The translations under genes were made by a program, and so were the position numbers. A stretch of 64,000 bases of DNA from Clostridiales bacterium (lineage in GTDB: Bacteria; Bacillota; Clostridia; UBA1381): positions 1-64,000 of the forward strand of contig JAQXZB010000099.1 in the NCBI GenBank assembly GCA_029226975.1, read 5' to 3'. A model generated the notes under the pieces. The model worked only from the letters and a program-made list of their open reading frames with translations. It was not told the origin of the DNA and made no database searches. Positions 8,515 through 16,176 of the stretch are shown in pieces (the first letter of the stretch is position 1; the number at the start of each line of letters is the position of its first letter).

Positions 8515-8604
8515 TTTACTGTACCCTTCCTTTCGATAATTCGTCCAAAATGTTTACTGCTTCGGACGGTGAAAAACGTATATGTTCTTTTTTTCGCTTC
8601 ATAA

Positions 8605-9624
8605 TCAGAACTGTCCCAAAAAGCGCAGATCGTTTTCCGTAAACAGTCTTAAATCATTGATGTCATATTTGCGCATTGCTATTCTTTCAAGTCCCAGTCC
8701 GAAGGCAAAGCCCGAATATACCTCCGGGTCAATGCCGCAGTTCTTCAGTACCTTGGGATGCACCATTCCGCAGCCCAAAATCTCAATCCAACCCTCGCCC
8801 TTGCACACGCTGCAGCCCTCGCCGCCGCATACAAAGCACGAAACGTCAACCTCCGCCGACGGTTCGGTAAACGGGAAATGGTGGGGTCTGAATCTGACCT
8901 TTGTGTCCTTGCCGTAAAGAGCGTGGATAAAGGTTTCAAGGGTTCCCTTAAGGTCTGCCATCGTAACGCCCTTATCAACCACAAGTCCCTCAATCTGGTG
9001 GAATACCGGCGAATGTGTAGCGTCAACGCTGTCACTTCGATAAACCCTGCCCGGAGCGATAACCCTTATGGGCGGCTTTGTATTTTCCATAACTCTTATC
9101 TGCATTGGCGAGGTCTGTGTTCTTAAAACCACGTCATCGTCAATGTAGAAGGTGTCCTGCGTATCTCTTGCCGGGTGATTTTTGGGAATATTTAACGCCT
9201 CAAAGTTATAATAATCCAGCTCAACCTCCGGTCCGTCGGCAATCTCAAAGCCCATGCCGATAAAGGTATCCTTTATTGTGTTCATAACCTGTGTAAGAGG
9301 ATGCAGCTTGCCCGCGGCGGATTTTTTGCCGGGCATTGTAACGTCAATTACCTCGCTTTTTAAGCGTTCCTCCTCCATGATTTTGGCAAGCTGTGCCTTT
9401 TTTTCGTCAATCTCACTTTCAAGCCTTTGACGGATTTCATTTGCCAACGCGCCGATAACCGGGCGTTCCTCCTTTGTAAGAGCACCCATACCCTTTAAAA
9501 CGGCGGTAAGCTCGCCTTTCTTGCCGAGATACTTAATTCTCACGCTTTCTAATGCGTCCATATCCTTAATCTGCGAGAGCGCGCTCTCTGCGGACGCCTT
9601 AATTTCTTCAAGCTTCTGCTTCAT
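8605..9624 (-). CDS. pheS: Phenylalanyl-tRNA synthetase alpha subunit
   Basis: 339 aa. The N-terminal coiled-coil (about 1-85) binds tRNA; the rest is the class II catalytic core. Motif 2 is in [20 protein letters not shown], motif 3 in [18 protein letters not shown] near the C-terminus. It activates phenylalanine and is expressed with pheT. Expression is predicted to be induced by uncharged tRNA-Phe through the upstream T-box. Confidence 0.97.
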   Translation of the reverse strand: MKQKLEEIKASAESALSQIKDMDALESVRIKYLGKKGELTAVLKGMGALTKEERPVIGALANEIRQRLESEIDEKKAQLAKIMEEERLKSEVIDVTMPGKKSAAGKLHPLTQVMNTIKDTFIGMGFEIADGPEVELDYYNFEALNIPKNHPARDTQDTFYIDDDVVLRTQTSPMQIRVMENTKPPIRVIAPGRVYRSDSVDATHSPVFHQIEGLVVDKGVTMADLKGTLETFIHALYGKDTKVRFRPHHFPFTEPSAEVDVSCFVCGGEGCSVCKGEGWIEILGCGMVHPKVLKNCGIDPEVYSGFAFGLGLERIAMRKYDINDLRLFTENDLRFLGQF

Positions 9625-9649
9625 TTTCTTCTTCCTTTCCTTATAATAT

Positions 9650-9685
9650 ACAAAAACACTTCGTCCGCATTGGGACGAAGTGTGT
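9650..9685 (-). terminator. Regulated terminator of the pheST T-box
   Basis: On the minus strand ACACTTCGTCC and GGACGAAGTGT form an 11-bp stem around CAATGC, followed by TTTTTGT. It is the attenuator that competes with the T-box antiterminator. Confidence 0.9.
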
Positions 9686-9915
9686 TAAAATCAAAACTCC
9701 GCGGGACCACCCGACTTCCGCACCATGTGCGGCTCTTTAAGATGTATAACGGCATCACCCGGCACAAACTACTCCTGTTTCATAAGTGCGGCTCCAAAAC
9801 GAAATTTCAACATCTACGCTTACCGCAGCGGCTCCCAGCTCAATAACCCCTGCTCTCTTCATGGCGCAATAGCGTCTACTGCTTTTCTTCATCGCCTTTA
9901 TATTCAGTTACTGTA
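9655..9915 (-). promoter_or_regulatory. T-box riboswitch leader of pheS-pheT
   Basis: The minus strand shows the T-box core GGGTGGTCCCGCGGAG (complement near 9700-9716), which is the antiterminator, and upstream stem I features GCGATGAAGAAAAGCAGTAG and AGAGAGCAGGGG. A UUC triplet (9803-9801) in GAAATTTCG lies where a Phe specifier codon is expected. A strong intrinsic terminator follows. Such leaders bind uncharged tRNA and switch from termination to read-through. Folding was not computed. Confidence 0.9.
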
Positions 9916-9917
9916 TA

Positions 9918-9946
9918 TTTATATCACAAACAGCCCCGATTGTCAA
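9918..9946 (-). promoter_or_regulatory. Sigma-A promoter of the pheST operon
   Basis: Minus strand: TTGACA (9941-9946), 17-bp spacer, TATAAA (9918-9923), just ahead of the T-box leader. Confidence 0.8.
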
Positions 9947-10006
9947 TAGTTTTTTTCAATTTTATGCAAAAATCGATAAATTTACATTTAATTCATATCC
10001 GCGCTC

Positions 10007-10035
10007 TTGACCGTTATTTGCAAATATGATATAAT
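10007..10035 (+). promoter_or_regulatory. Sigma-A promoter of argH
   Basis: TTGACC (10007-10012), 17-bp spacer, TATAAT (10030-10035); the ATG is 33 bp downstream with AAAGGGG as ribosome binding site. The rest of 9625-10067 is the pheST leader and this promoter region. Confidence 0.75.
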
Positions 10036-10067
10036 AAGTCGACAATAAATTTAAAGGGGAAATAATT

Positions 10068-11447
10068 ATGGCTAAATTATGGGGCGGCCGCTTCCAAAAA
10101 AGCACCGATAAAAAGGTTGACGATTTCAATTCGTCAATACGTTTTGACCAAAGAATGTACAAACAGGATATTAAAGGCTCAATAGCCCACGCTTCAATGC
10201 TTGCAAAGCAGGGCATTATCCCAAAGGAGGACGGTGAAAAAATCGTTACCGGACTTAAGGAAATTCTTGCCGATATTGAGGCGGGCAAAATCGAGTTTGA
10301 AATAGACGCCGAGGATATTCACATGAATGTGGAAAAAATCCTTATAGAGCGCATAGGCGAAGCGGGAAAGCGTCTGCACACCGGCAGAAGCCGCAACGAC
10401 CAGGTTGCGCTTGATTTAAGAATGTATTTAAGAGATGAAACCGACCAGATAAGGCAAATGCTTATTCACGCGCTTCAGGTTATGGTTGATACGGCATCTT
10501 TGCATACCGAAACCATAATGCCGGGGTATACCCATCTTCAAAAGGCACAGCCGGTGACCTTTGCCCATCATCTTATGGCATATTACGAGATGTTTAAGCG
10601 CGACCTGTCGCGGCTTGACGACTGCAAAAAGCGCATGAACGTTATGCCCTTGGGAAGCGGTGCTCTTGCCGGCACCACCTATCCGCTGGATCGGGAATTT
10701 ACCGCCAAAGAGCTTGGTTTTGACGCTGTTTCGCAAAACTCCTTAGACGGCGTTTCGGACAGGGATTTCGTTATCGAGCTTGCCTCGTGCCTGTCGCTTA
10801 TTATGATGCATCTGAGCCGTTTTTCGGAGGAGCTTATACTGTGGTCAAGCCATGAGTTCTCCTTTGTGGAAATGGACGATGCCTTCTCCACAGGCTCGTC
10901 TATTATGCCGCAAAAGAAAAATCCCGATGTGGCAGAGCTTATACGCGGCAAAACCGGGCGTGTATACGGGCATTTAATGGGACTTTTGACCACCATGAAG
11001 GGTATCCCCCTTGCCTACAACAAGGATATGCAGGAGGACAAGGAACCGATATTCGACGCGGTTGACACCGTAAAGCTGTGTTTGCCGGTATTTTGCGATA
11101 TGCTCTGTACCATGACGGTTAAAAAGGATAATATGCTAAAAGGCTCAAAGGGCGGCTTTACAAATGCGACAGACGTGGCGGACTATCTGGTTAAAAAAGG
11201 ACTTCCTTTCCGGGAGGCTCACGCCGTTGTGGGACGCATGGTATTTTATTCCATAGAGCATGGTAAGGCATTGGATGAGCTTTCCTTGGAGGAATTTAAG
11301 GAATTCTCGGATATTATCGATGAGGATATATATACCGCAATAAGCATGGAAACCTGCGTAAACGACCGCAAAATCATCGGCGGTCCGGCAAAGGAAACCG
11401 TACAAAGGGCAATAGACGCGGCAAAGGAATATATTTCGGCGCTGTAG
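10068..11447 (+). CDS. argH: Argininosuccinate lyase
   Basis: 459 aa, normal length. Splits argininosuccinate into arginine and fumarate, the last step of arginine synthesis. The N-terminal KLWGGRF, the [13 protein letters not shown] loop, the TYPLDRE region and the fumarase/aspartase-family signature [12 protein letters not shown] (near residue 280) are all present. No argG or other arg gene is adjacent; the next gene, 21 bp downstream, is a cell-wall amidase, so arginine synthesis is dispersed in this genome. Confidence 0.97.
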   Translation: MAKLWGGRFQKSTDKKVDDFNSSIRFDQRMYKQDIKGSIAHASMLAKQGIIPKEDGEKIVTGLKEILADIEAGKIEFEIDAEDIHMNVEKILIERIGEAGKRLHTGRSRNDQVALDLRMYLRDETDQIRQMLIHALQVMVDTASLHTETIMPGYTHLQKAQPVTFAHHLMAYYEMFKRDLSRLDDCKKRMNVMPLGSGALAGTTYPLDREFTAKELGFDAVSQNSLDGVSDRDFVIELASCLSLIMMHLSRFSEELILWSSHEFSFVEMDDAFSTGSSIMPQKKNPDVAELIRGKTGRVYGHLMGLLTTMKGIPLAYNKDMQEDKEPIFDAVDTVKLCLPVFCDMLCTMTVKKDNMLKGSKGGFTNATDVADYLVKKGLPFREAHAVVGRMVFYSIEHGKALDELSLEEFKEFSDIIDEDIYTAISMETCVNDRKIIGGPAKETVQRAIDAAKEYISAL

Positions 11448-11468
11448 GACATAAAAAAGGAGTATGGC

Positions 11469-12848
11469 ATGACAAAGAAAACAAGAAATATCTTTTTAAT
11501 TATAGCCGGAGCGCTTATACTGCTTAATATTATTGCACTTATCATAAATCATGGCTCCGGCCCCAAAAATCTTGCCGGTGCGCTTGCGCGCTCCGGAACT
11601 ACGGTAAAGATAAACGAAGCGGCAATTCCCTCTTATCAGTTTAAAAACAGCGTGTATATCGCCGCAGAGGATTTGCAGCTTTTCGGCTTTGCCGTTGAAA
11701 AGAATAAAAGTGAAGTACACATTTCCAATGCCGAGGAGGACTACAGCTTCAGAGAGGATTATTCAAGCTCTCTTTCCCACCTTAAGGACGGAACAAATGT
11801 TGAGCATACGGAATTGAGCGTCTATTTAAACGGCGATAAAATTCAGGCATACACCGCAAAAGATTATACTCTTATTCCCCTGCGCGTTCTCGATACCATA
11901 GGGGTCTGCGAAAAATCCGACAGTTCAAATGCGATACTCTGCACTCTTACCTCAAAAAATGACAAGCAAGCCAATGCCGGCACAAAAGCACAGCCTGACG
12001 AGGTTTCCGTAACACCGCCCACCGTTGAGCCAAACAGACGTTCCTCATCGGGGCTCGGTACGGGAACATACTCCGGCTCATCAGTGTCGGGAACAAGCAT
12101 TTCAGGCTCAAAAGTAATAGTTCTCGACCCGGGACATGGCAAGGCATCACAGGATATGAGCTCGGAGGAAAAGAAAAACAGCGGTTGGATATACAACGAG
12201 GACAGAGGACAATGGGGCGAATGGCGGCATTGGAAGAGCGGCACTGTCCGGCAGGACTGCGAGGGCAGCGGCTGCAGCGGCAGAACTCCCTCCGGCGGCG
12301 GCGAATGGTATCCCATAGGCAACGGCGACAGGGACACCGAGCCGGACATAAATCTCCAAAACTGCTTAGCGGCAAAGAAGTATCTTGAGCAAAAGGGCTA
12401 TACAGTAAGGCTTACAAGAAGCTCAAACAACGAAAACCCCTCAATAACGCAGCGTCTGACCTACTGCTATCCCTCGCAAAACACCTCGGCGTCACCTGAT
12501 GCGGATGCGTTTGTATGCGTTCATTCCAACGCCGGCGGCGGAAGCGGAACCTCGTATATTTCCCTGTCGGGAGATTACGATCAAAAGGGTATTCCCTCCG
12601 ACTACGCGGCACAGGGCAATGCGCTGGGCAAGGCGATAAACGATAAAATCGCGGAGCTTACGGAGCTTACAAACAGCGGCAGCATTGACGGCGAGCCGGA
12701 GCTTATCGCATTTTGCAAATCACCGGTAATATGCGCGTATTTAGAGATTGGTTTTTTTGACAACAGCAGTGACCTTTCAATATTAAAAAGCGACTCCGAC
12801 ACAATCGGCAAAGCCATTGCCGAGGGTATCGACAGTTATTTTAACTAA
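11469..12848 (+). CDS. Membrane-anchored N-acetylmuramoyl-L-alanine amidase (Amidase_3) with a large catalytic-domain insertion
   Basis: 459 aa. One N-terminal transmembrane helix (about 8-27), a region resembling a copper-amine-oxidase-N stalk module (about 40-155, with VYIAAEDL and YTLIPLRVLDTIG), a Ser/Thr/Pro-rich linker, then an Amidase_3 domain from about 215. The zinc His is in DPGHG (D220-G224). The zinc Glu expected about 17 residues later is only reached at E291 in DTEPDINLQNCLAAKK. The next zinc His is in VCVHSNAGGG and the catalytic Glu in AYLEIGFFDN. The extra 50-odd residues are rich in Trp, Gly and Ser, with two Cys (DCEGSGC). The enzyme should cleave the amide between muramic acid and the stem peptide. 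AAGGAG precedes the ATG; probably co-transcribed with argH. Confidence 0.88.
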   Translation: MTKKTRNIFLIIAGALILLNIIALIINHGSGPKNLAGALARSGTTVKINEAAIPSYQFKNSVYIAAEDLQLFGFAVEKNKSEVHISNAEEDYSFREDYSSSLSHLKDGTNVEHTELSVYLNGDKIQAYTAKDYTLIPLRVLDTIGVCEKSDSSNAILCTLTSKNDKQANAGTKAQPDEVSVTPPTVEPNRRSSSGLGTGTYSGSSVSGTSISGSKVIVLDPGHGKASQDMSSEEKKNSGWIYNEDRGQWGEWRHWKSGTVRQDCEGSGCSGRTPSGGGEWYPIGNGDRDTEPDINLQNCLAAKKYLEQKGYTVRLTRSSNNENPSITQRLTYCYPSQNTSASPDADAFVCVHSNAGGGSGTSYISLSGDYDQKGIPSDYAAQGNALGKAINDKIAELTELTNSGSIDGEPELIAFCKSPVICAYLEIGFFDNSSDLSILKSDSDTIGKAIAEGIDSYFN

Positions 12849-12854
12849 AATCTT

Positions 12855-12878
12855 TCGGGTGCAACGGATTGCACCCGA
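12855..12878. terminator. Hairpin between convergent amidase and AraC genes
   Basis: TCGGGTGCAA (12855-12864) pairs with TTGCACCCGA (12869-12878). The T content after the stem is modest on both strands. Confidence 0.6.
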
Positions 12879-12879
12879 G

Positions 12880-13659
12880 TTACATTTTGTAATATTGCTT
12901 TAAATATTTCGTGGGTGAAAGACCCTCTTGCTTTTTAAAAAATCTGCTGAAGTATCCGCTGTCGCAAAATCCCAAACGCTCCGCAATGTCATTCATGGAA
13001 TAATTTCTTGAAATCAAAAGCTTTTTTGCTTTTGATATTCTAAGGGCATTTCTGTATTCCGATATCGATTTGCCGTATTCTTTTTTGAATATCCTCTGAA
13101 GCGTCGAAACGCTTAGTGAACACATTTTTGCGATTTCCGGCTCGCACAGCTTAAATTCTGTATCCGACTCTATAATATGCTTTATCCTCATAACCGTTAA
13201 ATCTCTCGGCACAAAGCCGCAAATGCCGTCAAGTATACAATAAAGCTTTGATTTGACCATACATTCTCTGCCCGGCATTAAATAATAATTCAAAATCTCA
13301 AGAAAGTCATTTTGCAAATCCCCGCGTTTTTTCAGTATGGTTATACCGCTTTTTGAACCAAAAAATTCCGAACTCTCGGCAAGCATATCACAGTTAAAGT
13401 TAATCAATATATTATGTGTTGCGTTTTTATTGAAATCGGCGCGATAGAGCGCATCCTTTTTCAAAATAACCGCATCCGACTTCTCGGCAAAAAAATCACC
13501 TTTTTCAGTCTTGTATTTTATTCCCCCGGACAGAATAAAGCAAATACCGAAATCCGGACGGCTGTTCGTTTCATAGGAAAAGGAGCTTCCCTTGTCCCAT
13601 ATTTGATTAAGAACGCTTATATTATTAAAATTCAAGTTTGCTGTTTCCTCGTTGGTCAT
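12880..13659 (-). CDS. AraC-family transcriptional regulator, divergent from GH30
   Basis: 259 aa. The N-terminal part (about 1-150) looks like the cupin-type effector domain of AraC-family sugar regulators (FGICFILSGGIKYKTEKGDF). The C-terminal 100 residues carry two helix-turn-helix motifs: EIAKMCSLSVSTLQRIFKKEYGKS and IAERLGFCDSGYFSRFFKKQ, ending SPTKYLKQYYKM. The ATG at 13657-13659 is preceded by GGGAGAAGGA and is chosen over the longer frame. It is divergent from the GH30 gene, and repeated TGATGTAA octamers in the shared promoter region suggest it controls that gene and itself. Confidence 0.88.
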   Translation of the reverse strand: MTNEETANLNFNNISVLNQIWDKGSSFSYETNSRPDFGICFILSGGIKYKTEKGDFFAEKSDAVILKKDALYRADFNKNATHNILINFNCDMLAESSEFFGSKSGITILKKRGDLQNDFLEILNYYLMPGRECMVKSKLYCILDGICGFVPRDLTVMRIKHIIESDTEFKLCEPEIAKMCSLSVSTLQRIFKKEYGKSISEYRNALRISKAKKLLISRNYSMNDIAERLGFCDSGYFSRFFKKQEGLSPTKYLKQYYKM

Positions 13660-13682
13660 GCTGTCCTTCTCCCAAAAAAATA

Positions 13683-13782
13683 TTACATCACTAAAATAAT
13701 ACGACAAAACCCTTTCATTGTCAATAGCAAATGATGTAAAAATCCAAAAAAATGCCGTATTTTTATATTGAATGTGATGTAA
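13683..13782. repeat. Three TGATGTAA octamers, candidate AraC operator sites
   Basis: Exact copies: 13683-13690 (minus), 13732-13739 (plus), 13775-13782 (plus). They occupy the start region of the regulator's promoter, the space between the two promoters, and the -35/-10 spacer of the GH30 promoter. Confidence 0.55.
13696..13724 (-). promoter_or_regulatory. Sigma-A promoter of the AraC regulator
   Basis: Minus strand: TTGACA (13719-13724), 17-bp spacer, TATTAT (13696-13701). A TGATGTAA octamer (13683-13690) lies just downstream of the -10 and another (13732-13739) just upstream of the -35. Confidence 0.7.
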
Positions 13783-13796
13783 TTATCCTATATAAT
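13768..13796 (+). promoter_or_regulatory. Promoter of the GH30 gene
   Basis: TTGAAT (13768-13773), 17-bp spacer, TATAAT (13791-13796), 47 bp before the ATG. Confidence 0.65.
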
Positions 13797-13842
13797 AAAC
13801 TCATAGAATTTGTGCCGCCCGGCACGGAAACGGAGGATTTGT

Positions 13843-15192
13843 ATGAAAGGAACTTTATACAGAACGAATAATAATCATATTCTTTCAAAGAAACGCTTAT
13901 TTGACAACGCTCAGGAAAATGACTGGATATCGAGAGCCGTAATCAGCGATAAGCCCGTCACCGAAAGCTTCAACGGATTCGGTGTTGCTCTTACGGGCAG
14001 CTCATGTTATGAACTGTCTGTAATGCCGCCCGAACAAAGAGAAAGCTTTTTAGAGGACATATACGGCAAAGGTGGCCTAAATTTTTCCGTTGCAAGACTT
14101 TCAATGGGCTCAAGCGATTATTCGCCGTCGGTGTACTCGTATTGCGACACTCCCGGGGATACAGAGCTTAAAACCTTTTCTGTGGATAAGGACAGAGAAT
14201 TTATCATTCCCATGATTAAAGAGGTATTAAAGCATAATGCGGATATTAAATTTTTAGCATCACCCTGGAGCCCTCCCGGCTGGATGAAAACCGGCGGTTT
14301 GCTCTCCTGCGGATATATGCGCGATACATATATCGACTGCTACGCCGATTATTTTATTAAATATATTAAGGCATACGGGAAAGAGGGAATAAAAATAAAT
14401 GCGGTTACTCCCCAAAACGAGCCGGAATCACACCAAAACGGCACATCGGTTGCCTGCATTTGGGCCCCTGATACGGAAGCAAAATTTATAATTGCTTTAA
14501 AGGAAAAAATGCTGCAAAACGGGATAGATACCGAAATTTGGATGTATGACCACTGCTTTATCGGCTGGCCGAGAATTGTATGGACCTTAAACGAATATCC
14601 CAAGCTTCGCGAATATGTGGACAGTGTCGCTCTGCATTATTATGAGGGCGGTATTGAGCTTACGGACAATATAAAATCCGCATACCCCGAAATGAAGTGG
14701 AATTTCACCGAGGGAGGTCCCCGTCTTTACGATAATTACGATACCGATTGGCTGAAATGGTCGCTTATAGCTGCCCGTTCGCTCGCCCACGGCTGCGAAA
14801 GCTTTTTGGGTTGGAACTTACTGCTTGACGAGGACGGCGGACCTAACATAGGACCGTTCCCATGTGCCGGACTTGCAACCCTTGACTCGCAGACAGGCGA
14901 GCTTACCTACAGCGGTCAGTACCATGCTCTTGGGCATTTTTCAAAATTCATACAGCGCGGCGCAAAAATTTATTCGGTTAAAATCAGTGATGATTACAAC
15001 TGGCTAAGCAATTTCCCTCGTAATATGAATATTCCCATAGAAGCGGTTGCCGCAGATAATCCCGACGGCACTCACGTAATGGTTTTGGTAAATCCATCGG
15101 AGCGTAAAGGTCAGGTACAGTATTTTTACGGTGAGAAATGTTGGTATATAGAACTCATGCCAAATTCCGTATCAACTGTTGTATTTGAATAA
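13843..15192 (+). CDS. GH30-family glycoside hydrolase, apparently cytoplasmic
   Basis: 449 aa. A GH30 (beta/alpha)8 barrel with its beta-sandwich tail. Typical motifs are SFNGFGVALTGSS, LARLSMGSSDYS-type strand 3, and LASPWSPPGWMKT. The acid/base is E193 in VTPQNEPE; the nucleophile is E290 in WNFTEGGPR. GH30 includes beta-glucosylceramidase, beta-1,6-glucanase, beta-xylosidase and beta-1,6-galactanase activities; the subfamily cannot be set by eye. There is no signal peptide, so it probably acts on imported oligosaccharides. The ATG at 13843 follows CGGAGG. Flanked by two AraC-type regulators. Confidence 0.9.
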   Translation: MKGTLYRTNNNHILSKKRLFDNAQENDWISRAVISDKPVTESFNGFGVALTGSSCYELSVMPPEQRESFLEDIYGKGGLNFSVARLSMGSSDYSPSVYSYCDTPGDTELKTFSVDKDREFIIPMIKEVLKHNADIKFLASPWSPPGWMKTGGLLSCGYMRDTYIDCYADYFIKYIKAYGKEGIKINAVTPQNEPESHQNGTSVACIWAPDTEAKFIIALKEKMLQNGIDTEIWMYDHCFIGWPRIVWTLNEYPKLREYVDSVALHYYEGGIELTDNIKSAYPEMKWNFTEGGPRLYDNYDTDWLKWSLIAARSLAHGCESFLGWNLLLDEDGGPNIGPFPCAGLATLDSQTGELTYSGQYHALGHFSKFIQRGAKIYSVKISDDYNWLSNFPRNMNIPIEAVAADNPDGTHVMVLVNPSERKGQVQYFYGEKCWYIELMPNSVSTVVFE

Positions 15193-15201
15193 GTGAATCC
15201 G

Positions 15202-15229
15202 GTCCCTCACGTCAAAGTGAGGGATTTTC
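15202..15229. terminator. Hairpin terminator at the GH30 / PocR-AraC convergence
   Basis: CCCTCAC (15204-15210), loop GTCAAA-type, GTGAGGG (15217-15223), then ATTTTC on the plus strand. It overlaps the last codons of the convergent regulator. Confidence 0.6.
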
Positions 15230-16064
15230 GGTATTCGCCGGGGGAAATTCCGGTTATTTTTTTAAATACCCTGTTAAAATATGTTATATTATTATAACCG
15301 CATTCAAGAGCGATTTCCGCTATGCTCATATCAGTTTCGCCAAGCAGTCCCTTTGCCGCCTCCGTTCTGCGGAGGTTTAAGTATTCACAAAAGCTGATAC
15401 CTACCTCCTTTTTAAAAAGCCGCCCCGAATATTTTTTATTTATACCGTACAGCCCGGCAATATCCGCCACTGTTATTTCTTTGTTATAAAACGCATCGGC
15501 ATAGCTTAAAAACGCCCGCACCGCCCAATGCATCACCTTGGTCTTTTTCTTTTCGGATGTGGCGTAAAGCAAAAGAATATAGCTTTTTACGGCCTCCCCG
15601 ATGGATTTATATAATTCGGACTCTCCGCCCTCTGCCATCACTGCGATTTTATCCGCTATAGCGCTGTCCACACCGGTTATTTTTGAAGTATGCCGCATAT
15701 GCTTTTGGGTTGATTTGGAATCGACACAAATATTCCCCACATATATGATACATATTACCTCTGAATTTACGATAACGGGCAGAACATACTCCGTTACTCC
15801 CCACGGACATATCCCCCAAAAGGGTTGTCTTTGGGATATGGCTTTTTTATTTGCCAGCTCCTTACATTTCAGGCACAGCCTAAATCCCCGCCGGGTTGTC
15901 TTTGCCCAATTGCACACCTCATTGTAATGTATGGTATTGATGTAATCCAATTCCATACCGTCAATCAAGAGCATACCGCTCAGGTCATGTACGCATATAT
16001 GAACACGAGTATCGTGGGTAATCAGCTTAATGAAATCTTCAAGGCTCATCAATTCATTGTTCAT
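15207..16064 (-). CDS. AraC-family regulator with PocR sensory domain
   Basis: 285 aa. An N-terminal PocR-type ligand-binding domain (about 10-150) carries a Cys cluster in GFRLCLKCKELANKKA and the PFWGICPWGVTEYVLPV stretch. The C-terminal AraC DNA-binding domain (about 185-285) includes VADIAGLYGINKKYSGRLFKKE and IAEIALECGYNNITYFNRVFKK. PocR domains bind small hydrocarbon derivatives; the ligand here is unknown. The longest frame adds 64 implausible residues, so I place the start at MNNELMSLEDF, preceded by GAGAGG. Own sigma-A promoter at 16092-16120. Its position between the GH30 gene and the Cthe_2159-like gene suggests a carbohydrate regulon. Confidence 0.87.
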   Translation of the reverse strand: MNNELMSLEDFIKLITHDTRVHICVHDLSGMLLIDGMELDYINTIHYNEVCNWAKTTRRGFRLCLKCKELANKKAISQRQPFWGICPWGVTEYVLPVIVNSEVICIIYVGNICVDSKSTQKHMRHTSKITGVDSAIADKIAVMAEGGESELYKSIGEAVKSYILLLYATSEKKKTKVMHWAVRAFLSYADAFYNKEITVADIAGLYGINKKYSGRLFKKEVGISFCEYLNLRRTEAAKGLLGETDMSIAEIALECGYNNITYFNRVFKKITGISPGEYRKSLTLT

Positions 16065-16091
16065 TATACATAATCCTCTCATTTTTATCTG

Positions 16092-16120
16092 ATTATACCA
16101 TAAAAATATCTTTTGTTCAA
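16092..16120 (-). promoter_or_regulatory. Sigma-A promoter of the PocR-AraC regulator
   Basis: Minus strand: TTGAAC (16115-16120), 17-bp spacer, TATAAT (16092-16097). Confidence 0.7.
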
Positions 16121-16136
16121 GTTTTTTATGTAAAAT

Positions 16137-16166
16137 ACCGCCGCATCGTCTGCCCGATGCGGCGGT
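16137..16166 (-). terminator. Terminator of the Cthe_2159-like gene
   Basis: A perfect 12-bp GC-rich stem, ACCGCCGCATCG with CGATGCGGCGGT, followed on the minus strand by ATTTTA. Confidence 0.75.
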
Positions 16167-16176
16167 CCTAATCCCG

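Noticed and set aside
9725-9949. 74-aa rightward frame in the pheST leader
   Set aside because: The region is a structured T-box RNA on the other strand.
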